DNA of 64,000 bases from assembly GCA_934700895.1 (NCBI GenBank), contig CAKUXV010000001.1, forward strand, positions 124,001 to 188,000, written 5' to 3'. Below, one piece after another: positions 17,376-25,052 of the stretch. Position numbers and translations under genes: made by a program. This DNA is from an uncultured Bacilli bacterium. Lineage in GTDB: Bacteria > Bacillota_I > Bacilli_A > RFN20 > CAG-826. Numbering within the stretch: the first letter of the stretch is position 1; each line of letters begins with the position of its first letter. The notes beneath the pieces are model-generated. The model ran no database searches, was not told the origin of the DNA, and worked only from the letters and a program-made list of their open reading frames with translations.

Positions 17376-19094
17376 ATGGAAAAAATGGATAGAAAAGCCG
17401 AAATCAAAAAAATGAAAGCGGAAACCCGCATGGAAAAGATTCAGCAGAAGGCGGTTCAAGAACAAAAAGAACGCATTCATCGCAATTTGGTCGCGTATGA
17501 AAAACGCCATAAGAGAGAACGCAAAATCGCCCCGAAGGATTCGTTCATTTCTTTGCAGCACATCAATAAAATCTACGATAACCACGTCCAAGCCGTCTAT
17601 GACTTCAATTTGGAAATCAAACAACATGAATTCATCGTGTTCGTTGGGCCTTCTGGATGCGGTAAATCCACGACCCTTCGCATGATTGCCGGATTAGAGA
17701 ACATCACCGCGGGTGACTTATATATCGATCACGTTTATGCTAACGACTTGGAACCGAAGAACCGCGATATCGCGATGGTTTTCCAATCCTATGCCCTTTA
17801 TCCCCATAAAACCGTCGCAGGCAATATGTCGTTTGGCTTAAAAATCCGCAAGTTCCCGACGGCTTTGAAAGATAAAGATGGCAATCCCGTTCTAGAAATC
17901 AACAAAGGTTTGATCCACGACCTGGAAAAGGAAAAGAAGAACCTTTTGCTCTTCAAGGAAGACTGTTTAAAGAACGAACCAGAGAAAGTCGAATCCATCG
18001 ATAGAGATATCGACGAACTCACAGAAAAAATCGAATACCTAAAAGTCACCCCGGTTCAAAAATACGTGAACCGCCATATGGATAAGGAAACAATCCGCGA
18101 ACGGGTTTTAAACGCCGCGGAAATCCTTCAAATCACCGAATATCTCGACCGCAAGCCCAAAGCTCTTTCGGGTGGCCAATGCCAACGTGTCGCTTTAGGC
18201 AGAGCCATCGTTAGGAACGCCAAAGTTTTCTTGATGGACGAACCCTTGTCGAACCTCGATGCCAAGCTTCGCGTTCAGATGCGTTCGGAAATCATCAAAC
18301 TTCATAACCAACTGAATGCGACGACCATCTATGTCACCCATGACCAAACAGAAGCCATGACGATGGCTACGCGCATCGTTGTCATGAATAAAGGCTATAT
18401 CCAACAAATCGGAACCCCGGTAGAGATTTATAACCACCCGGCGAACCTCTTCGTCGCGACCTTCATTGGCTCCCCTGCCATGAACCTATTCCCGACGACT
18501 TTAAAGAAGCGGACGTTACATTTTGAAAATGGCTATACGATTGCCCTAGAACCCGAACAAATCAAAAAGACGACGGAATTCTATGAAAACGAACTGGCCA
18601 AGTGCCAAGAAGAAAAAGAAAAGCTGCTCGTGAATTTTGCGGAAAGGAACCTCTTGATTGATAAATTGGAGCATCTCAGAACGCTTCCAGATTCGATTAA
18701 GAAAGACGAGGAAATCAAAAAGACTTCGTTTGAACTCGAACACGTTACCCGCAGCAACGAACGCCTTGCTTATTTAGACAAAGCGATCGAAGCTTATACG
18801 ACGTATTTAAAAGACGGGGAATATCGAGTCACCTTTGGCATTCGCCCCGAAGATATCTACGAAAAGGATAAAGCCTTCACGGATGGCATATTAAGCAAAC
18901 CCATCGCGGGGGTGGTCAACGTTCCCGAATTGCTCGGCCACGAATATTTCATCCATATCGACTTCGACTCCGCGGATTTAGTCGCCAAAATCGCCGCGAA
19001 ACGCACGATTGCCGCAGAAGAAAAAATCGAGGTGGTTCTCGATTTGTCGAGAGCCCACATCTTTGATACGGTTTCCACAAAAATCATCCTATAA
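17376..19094 (+). CDS. msmX: MsmX/UgpC-type sugar ABC transporter ATPase with coiled-coil insertions
   Basis: The 572-residue ATPase contains Walker [10 protein letters not shown] (91-99), Q-loop [14 protein letters not shown] (about 134-147), signature [12 protein letters not shown] (264-275), Walker B VFLMDEP and the H-loop THDQTEA (321-327). Usual family length is about 370. The excess is a basic charged N-terminus (1-55), a roughly 75-residue Glu/Lys-rich insert (about 162-236) in the helical subdomain, and a roughly 95-residue charged insert in the C-terminal OB-fold domain. It stands apart from any permease, as expected for a shared ATPase, and could drive the importers at 593 and 21453, neither of which has its own. 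Long sugar-importer ATPases are known in Mollicutes. Confidence 0.9.
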   Translation: MEKMDRKAEIKKMKAETRMEKIQQKAVQEQKERIHRNLVAYEKRHKRERKIAPKDSFISLQHINKIYDNHVQAVYDFNLEIKQHEFIVFVGPSGCGKSTTLRMIAGLENITAGDLYIDHVYANDLEPKNRDIAMVFQSYALYPHKTVAGNMSFGLKIRKFPTALKDKDGNPVLEINKGLIHDLEKEKKNLLLFKEDCLKNEPEKVESIDRDIDELTEKIEYLKVTPVQKYVNRHMDKETIRERVLNAAEILQITEYLDRKPKALSGGQCQRVALGRAIVRNAKVFLMDEPLSNLDAKLRVQMRSEIIKLHNQLNATTIYVTHDQTEAMTMATRIVVMNKGYIQQIGTPVEIYNHPANLFVATFIGSPAMNLFPTTLKKRTLHFENGYTIALEPEQIKKTTEFYENELAKCQEEKEKLLVNFAERNLLIDKLEHLRTLPDSIKKDEEIKKTSFELEHVTRSNERLAYLDKAIEAYTTYLKDGEYRVTFGIRPEDIYEKDKAFTDGILSKPIAGVVNVPELLGHEYFIHIDFDSADLVAKIAAKRTIAAEEKIEVVLDLSRAHIFDTVSTKIIL

Positions 19095-19102
19095 TTCCTG
19101 TC

Positions 19103-20467
19103 ATGGAGAAGAAGTACGCCTCTCAATACCGAAACGAAGGCTTCTTATCGGGGGCTAGAAGAATCTATGCTTCGTTGCTGGACGCATTGATTTTAAGCGT
19201 GGTTTCCTTTTGCGTGCTTCTTGCTAGCAGCGCCATCGTTGGCTCCATCCCTTCTTATTCTTCCAAAATGGAAACCATCCATCGGTCCCGGGAAGACATG
19301 TATCGACTAGAAGAAGAAACAAAGCTTTTTGAATTCCCTTTAAACGAAGACGGATCGAAGAATTACGACGCTCCCATCTCCCAAGATGAGGTATTTAAGA
19401 AATACGCGTTGAGTCACATTCTTTATTCTTATTCGACATACCAAGAAGAATGGGAAGCTAAATTCACGCGAACTGACGATAACCCAACGGCAAAAGGAAA
19501 CGAATATCACGTGACCCCTGCCTCCTATTCGACTGACGTCCTCGCTTATTTCTTCGTGGACTATGCAAAAACCAATAACCAAAGCGACAATCTATTTCCT
19601 TTAGAAGGACAAAGTTACGAATCCCATTACAAAACGGTTCTTAAAAACCATTCCAAAGGAGCCAATTGGAATTATTATGAAGGCGAAGATACGCTTCCTG
19701 TTTTAACGTTGGATTACGCGCATACCCTCTATCGATACCTTTATTTTGGAGAAGGCGGACAAGAAGGGCTGAATACCTATAATTTCTTAATTAGCCAATA
19801 CCAAGGGGTTTTCTCCCAAGCCGGGGAAATCCTTTTCCAAAGCACCCGTTATCAGGAGTTATATACCCTGTATCACTCCAATTATGCGAGCTGCTCCAAA
19901 ACCATTTCACTATTCTCCTTCCTTGGATATGTCCTTTCCTTCCTTCTTTGCATCCTTTTGCCTAGCCTCGTTACCAAGAATGGTCAAACCGTGGGCTTGA
20001 TTTGTTTTAAAGGCGCCGTCATTCAAAAGGATGGTCTCGATGTATCGAAGGGTCAGATATTGTTAAGAAGTCTCGTTTCTTTCTTCTCCTTTTTCCCGAC
20101 TTTATTCTTCGCCTGCTTCTTTGCTGGAGGCCTTAACAGCGGGTGGATGTATCCCCTGTTTACGATCGGAGATGCGGGAATCTCCCTCTTTAACATCACG
20201 ATTATTTTGTTCATCGTCCCCGTCGTGAATACTTTGGTGATGCTCATCAAAAAAGACCATCGTTCTTTGACCGAACTTGCTAGCGATTCCATCGTCGTGG
20301 ATACCCGTTATTACGTGGACCATCAATGCGAAGAGGAAGCCAAAATCCAAGAGGCGAAAGAAAAAGAAGAGGTCAAACTCTACGAAGCCGATCTTCCTTA
20401 TTTTGATTCAACCTGCTTTAAAAACACCGAACGGGACGAATCCTCGAAGGATAAGGATTCCCATTAA
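19103..20467 (+). CDS. RDD-family membrane protein with a large extracytoplasmic loop
   Basis: The 454-residue protein has RDD hallmarks: GARRIYASLLDALIL at about 17-31 in the first helix, and the mid-protein NGQTVGLICFKGAVI stretch before later helices. Between helices 1 and 2 lies a hydrophilic domain of about 220 residues (about 55-270), which is much larger than usual for the family. The C-terminal 60 residues are charged and cytoplasmic. RDD proteins are implicated in ion or solute transport, but none of that can be read here. It follows the ATPase by eight bases with no clear ribosome site, so coupled translation is likely. Its stop overlaps the stop of the convergent AraC gene. Confidence 0.7.
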   Translation: MEKKYASQYRNEGFLSGARRIYASLLDALILSVVSFCVLLASSAIVGSIPSYSSKMETIHRSREDMYRLEEETKLFEFPLNEDGSKNYDAPISQDEVFKKYALSHILYSYSTYQEEWEAKFTRTDDNPTAKGNEYHVTPASYSTDVLAYFFVDYAKTNNQSDNLFPLEGQSYESHYKTVLKNHSKGANWNYYEGEDTLPVLTLDYAHTLYRYLYFGEGGQEGLNTYNFLISQYQGVFSQAGEILFQSTRYQELYTLYHSNYASCSKTISLFSFLGYVLSFLLCILLPSLVTKNGQTVGLICFKGAVIQKDGLDVSKGQILLRSLVSFFSFFPTLFFACFFAGGLNSGWMYPLFTIGDAGISLFNITIILFIVPVVNTLVMLIKKDHRSLTELASDSIVVDTRYYVDHQCEEEAKIQEAKEKEEVKLYEADLPYFDSTCFKNTERDESSKDKDSH

Positions 20468-21336
20468 CCCAAATCCACCGAAATCTTTTGCTTATATTTG
20501 GAAGGGGGAACCCCGTAATATTTTTTGAATCGCTTCGTAAAATAGAATTGGTTTTTATAACCAACCGCCTCGGCGATTTGATCCATTGTCAAAGAGCGGT
20601 GGTTCAATAACTCGATGGCTTTTTTCATGCGCATCTCATCCACATATTGAATCGGAGTGATCCCCGTTTGGGACTTATAAAGCCTCGTGATGTAAGACTG
20701 TGAGAAACAGAATTTCTCGGCGACTGCCCCGATAGAAAGATTGGAATCGTTATAATGGAGATAGAGATATCGTTCGATTTGCTTCACGATTTCTTCTTTC
20801 TTGGAGATGAGGGCCGTCTCCCCTTTGGGGAACTGCTTGGTCAAAAAAGAAAATATTTTGAACAGATAGCCAATAATCAATAAAGGTTCGGATTCTTCCG
20901 TGGAAAGGCTATCCTCGTAAATCATTTTAGACAAAAGTTTCGCCAGGTCTTTTTCTTTGGAATCCTCAAACACGAAATGGGAGAGGCTGAAGGAGGTCGT
21001 CTCCAAAATCGATTTGACGGTCGAACCATTGAATTCGATCCAAATATAGGACCAAGGATTCTTTTTATCCGGTTCGTAAATGGCATTGCTGTGAGGAGGA
21101 AAAAGGAACAAACTCCCCTGATGAACGGACTTATTGGTCCCTTCCAGGGTGATGTTGCCTTGCCCGGATAAGACATAATGAAGGATGTAGCAGGACTTGT
21201 TGGATTTGATTTTCGCTTTGGTCTTTTTGCAACGTTCAAACCCGACGACAAGCGGAATGACCGAAAAGTCATAGTTATTGGGGATGTAACTATAATAAAC
21301 GTCTTTCTTTAAAACGTCGCGATAAGTTTCTTCCAT
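20464..21336 (-). CDS. AraC-family regulator with cupin sensor domain
   Basis: The 290-residue regulator has an N-terminal AraC-type cupin (about 25-140; HYVLSGQGNITLEG, LFLFPPHSNAIYEP) and a C-terminal double helix-turn-helix (about 185-285) with LSIGAVAEKFCFSQSYITRLYK and DQIAEAVGYKNQFYFTKRFKK. It is divergent from the sugar importer at 21453, so it most likely activates that locus in response to a sugar. Its start has no Shine-Dalgarno sequence and lies about eight bases from a good -10, suggesting a leaderless message. The stop codons of this gene and the RDD gene share a TTAA. Confidence 0.9.
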   Translation of the reverse strand: MEETYRDVLKKDVYYSYIPNNYDFSVIPLVVGFERCKKTKAKIKSNKSCYILHYVLSGQGNITLEGTNKSVHQGSLFLFPPHSNAIYEPDKKNPWSYIWIEFNGSTVKSILETTSFSLSHFVFEDSKEKDLAKLLSKMIYEDSLSTEESEPLLIIGYLFKIFSFLTKQFPKGETALISKKEEIVKQIERYLYLHYNDSNLSIGAVAEKFCFSQSYITRLYKSQTGITPIQYVDEMRMKKAIELLNHRSLTMDQIAEAVGYKNQFYFTKRFKKYYGVPPSKYKQKISVDLG

Positions 21337-21344
21337 ACCGAAAT

Positions 21345-21373
21345 AGTTTATATTAAAAACATTGAAATATCAA
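21345..21373 (-). promoter_or_regulatory. Promoter of the AraC regulator, likely leaderless
   Basis: On the minus strand TTGATA (21373-21368), a 17-base spacer and TAAACT (21350-21345) form a good vegetative promoter. The ATG begins only eight bases after the -10, so transcription should start at or within a base or two of the start codon. Confidence 0.55.
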
Positions 21374-21427
21374 AAAAGTATATAAATGAGATGAAATCGT
21401 ATATTCTTTCCATTCGGAAGTCGCCCC

Positions 21428-21446
21428 TATAATGGAAGCGCTTCCA
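21428..21446 (+). promoter_or_regulatory. -10 box and perfect operator palindrome of the glycan importer operon
   Basis: TATAAT at 21428-21433 is a consensus -10; the -35 is weak (TTCTTT). TGGAAGCGCTTCCA at 21433-21446 is a perfect 14-base palindrome of LacI/CcpA type laid exactly over the expected transcription start. A bound repressor would stop initiation. The first in-frame ATG (21432) lies inside this element and cannot be the translation start of a transcript that begins near 21440. Confidence 0.7.
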
Positions 21447-21452
21447 GTAATT

Positions 21453-22424
21453 ATGGAAAAAAATGCAGTGAAATTCAGTGAAACGGAACTTGTCCGTAAG
21501 CCCAAGCCAAGAAGCTTGTGGTCCAAATGGGGAATCACCTTATTCCTCATGGCTTTGCCTACGGTTATTTATGTCTTCATCTTCCATTACATGCCCTTAG
21601 AAGGACTCATCATTTCTTTCAAGAACTACAATTCCTTCCAAGGCACGTGGGGATCCCCTTGGACGACGATGGGCGGCTTCAAGCATTTCTATACTTTCAT
21701 CACGTCTCCTAATTTTTGGACACTCATGAAGAACACCCTGGTCTTAAGCGTTCTTTCCATCGTCTTCAACTCCACCCTTCCAATTTTGTACGCTCTCTTC
21801 TTAAACGAGGTCCGTTATAAATGGGCAAAGAAGACGATTCAGATCATCATGTACGCCCCCTATTTCATCTCGACCGTCGTTTTGGTGGGTATCCTCTTTG
21901 TCTTGTTCCGCGCCGAAACCGGGGCGATCACCAAGATTTTGATGGCCCTTGGCTTTGATTCGGTGAGTGCCATGTCGAATCCCAAAGCCTTCGTTGCCAT
22001 CTATGTCATCTCCGGGCTTTGGCAGGGACTAGGCTGGTGGTCCATCGTTTATATGGGCAGCCTTGCTAACGTCGATCCCAGTTTGCACGATGCCGCCAAA
22101 ATCGATGGAGCGGGACGCTTCCGTCGCATCTTCTCCGTCAATTTTCCCTCGATCATACCTCTTGCCGTCATCATGCTCATCATGTCGATTGGCAACATCC
22201 TCAATGTTGGCTTTGAAAAAGTCTATTTGATGTATACCCCTGGCAATAGCATCAGCAGCGAAATCATTTCGACTTATGTCTATCGCATTTCCTTCCCGGA
22301 CTATGGGGCTCCCCAGTTCTCCTACGCGACCGCGATTGGCTTATTCAATAGCGTCATCAACATCATCATCCTGGTGGTGGCGAACTTCATCTCCAAGAAA
22401 GTGAGCGACAATTCGCTGTGGTAA
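21453..22424 (+). CDS. lplB: Sugar ABC transporter permease, LplB type
   Basis: The 323-residue permease (from the ATG at 21453) has six predicted helices and the family-typical opening YVFIFHYMPLEGLIISFKNYN. The EAA loop reads LHDAAKIDGAGRFRRIF at about residue 210. LplB-type transporters import oligosaccharides such as rhamnogalacturonides or aldotetraouronate. I prefer 21453 to the ATG at 21432, which lies in the operator. No ribosome site is visible before it, and the 5' leader would be only about 13 bases. It begins a 20-kb run of same-strand genes; its ATPase must be encoded elsewhere, probably at 17376. Confidence 0.9.
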   Translation: MEKNAVKFSETELVRKPKPRSLWSKWGITLFLMALPTVIYVFIFHYMPLEGLIISFKNYNSFQGTWGSPWTTMGGFKHFYTFITSPNFWTLMKNTLVLSVLSIVFNSTLPILYALFLNEVRYKWAKKTIQIIMYAPYFISTVVLVGILFVLFRAETGAITKILMALGFDSVSAMSNPKAFVAIYVISGLWQGLGWWSIVYMGSLANVDPSLHDAAKIDGAGRFRRIFSVNFPSIIPLAVIMLIMSIGNILNVGFEKVYLMYTPGNSISSEIISTYVYRISFPDYGAPQFSYATAIGLFNSVINIIILVVANFISKKVSDNSLW

Positions 22425-22430
22425 TGACTT

Positions 22431-23288
22431 ATGAAACGCATTAATTCAGAAAAAGTGTTCGACGTCGTCATCACCGTCGTCATGGGCGTGATCGCCGTTT
22501 TGTTCTTGCTTCCTTTGCTAAATGTTTTAGCTTGCAGTTTCTCTAGCCCCGATAAGGTCGTCGCCGGGGAAGTTGGACTGATTCCGGTGGAATTCACCTT
22601 GGATGGGTACAAGAAAGTTTTTGCTAACGACAGTTTGATCCGCGGCTTCTTGAATTCCCTTCTTTATACCTTCCTTGGCACGGTGATTCAGGTCACCCTC
22701 CAGATGCTTTGCGCCTATCCGCTTTCCCGCCGTGACTTCAAAGGGCGGAAGTTCCTCAATATCTTCTTGACCCTCACGATGTTTATTAGTGGCGGTATGA
22801 TTCCAACCTACCTTCTCATCTCGAAGCTTCAAATGCTGGATACGATGTGGGCCATTATCATCCCGGGATGCGTAAGCGTTTCTAACATCATCGTCATCCG
22901 CACCTACATGTCCACCTCGATTCCGAATGAACTGCAAGAAGCGGCTCGAATCGACGGCTGCAGCGATTTCCAAATCTTCCTGCGTGTCATTCTTCCCCTC
23001 TGCCGTCCGATTCTCTTCGTCATGGTGCTTTATGCGATCGTGGGATATTGGAACAACTATTTCAATGCCCTTCTTTACATTCAATCGACCGATCTCTACC
23101 CTTTGCAGCGCGTCCTTCAAGACATGCTCGTCTCCAATGGCAATAGCCTGGGCGGGGGAGACCCGAATCTGCAGGAGCAGCTCAAGTACGTCACGATTGT
23201 CGTGAGCTCCCTGCCCTTACTCATTATTTATCCGTTCTTCCAGAAATACTTTGAAAAAGGTGTTGTCATGGGCGGAGTCAAAGGATAG
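22431..23288 (+). CDS. Sugar ABC transporter permease, YtcP/LplC type
   Basis: This 285-residue partner permease of LplB has six predicted helices and the EAA loop LQEAARIDGCSDFQIFLRVILP at about residue 167. The C-terminus YFEKGVVMGGVKG is the classic end of YtcP/LplC proteins. It lies six bases after the LplB gene and 12 bases before the substrate-binding protein. The pair should form the membrane pore of an oligosaccharide importer. Confidence 0.92.
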   Translation: MKRINSEKVFDVVITVVMGVIAVLFLLPLLNVLACSFSSPDKVVAGEVGLIPVEFTLDGYKKVFANDSLIRGFLNSLLYTFLGTVIQVTLQMLCAYPLSRRDFKGRKFLNIFLTLTMFISGGMIPTYLLISKLQMLDTMWAIIIPGCVSVSNIIVIRTYMSTSIPNELQEAARIDGCSDFQIFLRVILPLCRPILFVMVLYAIVGYWNNYFNALLYIQSTDLYPLQRVLQDMLVSNGNSLGGGDPNLQEQLKYVTIVVSSLPLLIIYPFFQKYFEKGVVMGGVKG

Positions 23289-23300
23289 GAGGATCGTCCA

Positions 23301-25052
23301 ATGAAAATGAAAAAATCCCTTTTTGGAGCTTTGCTCCTTGTAAGCGCTTGTAGCGCCCTCGCCGGTTGCGGCGGAGGAACTTCCTACGATGCGGAGAATT
23401 TTTTGCCGAACGGGACGAGCGATAATCCCTATCAAATCGTCAAGGATCCGATCACCATCAAAATCTTTGCCCCGCATTCCAGCGGCAACCCCGAATACAA
23501 AGATTTGAAGATGTTCAAGAAGCTTTCGGAGCTCACGAACCTTCAATTCGAATTCACGACCCCGGATACCTCGGCTTATCAACCCCGCCGCGCGGCCGTT
23601 TGGGAAGACCGAAACTACAAACCCGACCTTTTCCTCTTCAATAACCCGATTTCGGAGCAAGTCCAATACGCGGAGATGGGTTTTGACGCCCTTACTCCGT
23701 TTAACGATGCTTCTTACTCCGATTCGACAGGAGAAGTCGGCTCCTTAATCGATAACTACATGCCGACCTATAAGAAATTGCTCGACTCCAATTTCAATAT
23801 CGATACCAAGAAAGAAGACGCGAAAGAAACTGCAACCGTCAGCAACGGCAAAATGTATTGCTCTCTTTCTGTGAAAGACGTCGCTAGAGATTTGACCTAC
23901 AAGATGTTCATCAATAACGTCTGGATCAAAAATATCTATTCTTCTTATCCGAATTCCTATGCGAAAACCCATAACATCGACGATGCGTCCAAGATTTTAA
24001 CCATCGACGACTACGTGGGAATCCTCACCGACTTCAATACCTTTGACGCGAACAATAACGGCAGAACCAACGATGAAATTTCCGTTTCGTCCAAGGCGTT
24101 TGAGTATTTCCGTAATTTCATCCTTCAAAGCTATGGCTATGTTTCCTATAGCTGCGAACTAGAAAACGACGGTTCCCGCTTCACCTATGTTCCTTCCACG
24201 AACGCATTCCGTTCTTATCTAAAAACGGCTCGTTCCATGTGGGATGCTGGCTTGATGGACCGATCCACGACCGAGAACAAATCGGATACGAATATGGCGA
24301 CCAACGGCAAGCGCCTCGGCTCCTTTGTCGCTGCTGCCCCCTATATCATCACCACGCAATCTCAAGACCCCAATAACCTAAAAGAAGACGGCACCCCCTA
24401 TAACTATGACGAAGAATATGTCACGGTGGGTCCCTTGCTTTCTTCCTCCTATTCGGGTCCGCGCATTCAATTGGGTTTAGGCTATTTCCGTCCGGATGGA
24501 GCCTGCATCCCGACCGCTTCGATCTATAAACGCGAAGTGGCCCGTTTGATTGACATTATGTACAGCGATCTCGGCACCCAACTCATTTCCTATGGCTATG
24601 AAGGAGAAGATTGGACCTGGGATGATGCCTCTAAATCCAGCTGGACCTTCCATGTCCCCTCTACTTGGACCGGCAATCAAGAAGATTACCGCGCCCAAAT
24701 CACCCCGAATGTCGGAAGTGCCTCCGCCCTATATTGGAGCAATGATTTCGTCGGCAAGATGAATGATGAAATCATCACGCGCCTCAACCGTCAATCGGAA
24801 ATCTATACGCCGTACCTCAAGACCCCCGAGCCTGCTAAATACAAATTCACCAGCAGCGAATACGACCAGATTTCAACGATCAAAGCATCACTAGACAACC
24901 AAATCACCTATTACGAAGCTTCCTTCATCACCGGGAACCTCGACCCCAATTCCGATAAGGATTGGAACGATTACCTTTCCACCATCTCTCGCTTCAAAAG
25001 CACCGAACTGGAACAAATCTACAACACGATGCTAGCGAGGTATAACGGATGA
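23301..25052 (+). CDS. Extracellular solute-binding lipoprotein (LplA/YtcQ type)
   Basis: This 583-residue lipoprotein has two possible lipoboxes, LVSAC (Cys17) and ALAGC (Cys23); the second is followed by a GGG linker and is preferred. The long body suits the YtcQ/LplA class that captures oligosaccharides for LplB/YtcP permeases. Family-like stretches include the N-terminal strand ITIKIFAPHSSGNPEYKDL and an internal YFRPDGACIPTASIYK. A GGAGG site precedes the start. It overlaps the next lipoprotein by four bases, so capture and glycan processing are co-expressed. The substrate is inferred from context to be a plant-type oligosaccharide. Confidence 0.88.
   Translation: MKMKKSLFGALLLVSACSALAGCGGGTSYDAENFLPNGTSDNPYQIVKDPITIKIFAPHSSGNPEYKDLKMFKKLSELTNLQFEFTTPDTSAYQPRRAAVWEDRNYKPDLFLFNNPISEQVQYAEMGFDALTPFNDASYSDSTGEVGSLIDNYMPTYKKLLDSNFNIDTKKEDAKETATVSNGKMYCSLSVKDVARDLTYKMFINNVWIKNIYSSYPNSYAKTHNIDDASKILTIDDYVGILTDFNTFDANNNGRTNDEISVSSKAFEYFRNFILQSYGYVSYSCELENDGSRFTYVPSTNAFRSYLKTARSMWDAGLMDRSTTENKSDTNMATNGKRLGSFVAAAPYIITTQSQDPNNLKEDGTPYNYDEEYVTVGPLLSSSYSGPRIQLGLGYFRPDGACIPTASIYKREVARLIDIMYSDLGTQLISYGYEGEDWTWDDASKSSWTFHVPSTWTGNQEDYRAQITPNVGSASALYWSNDFVGKMNDEIITRLNRQSEIYTPYLKTPEPAKYKFTSSEYDQISTIKASLDNQITYYEASFITGNLDPNSDKDWNDYLSTISRFKSTELEQIYNTMLARYNG

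Noticed and set aside
22527..23120. Minus-strand open frame of 197 codons inside the YtcP gene
   Set aside because: It is a shadow of a well-supported permease, rich in Arg/Glu/His from the reverse reading, with no ribosome site.
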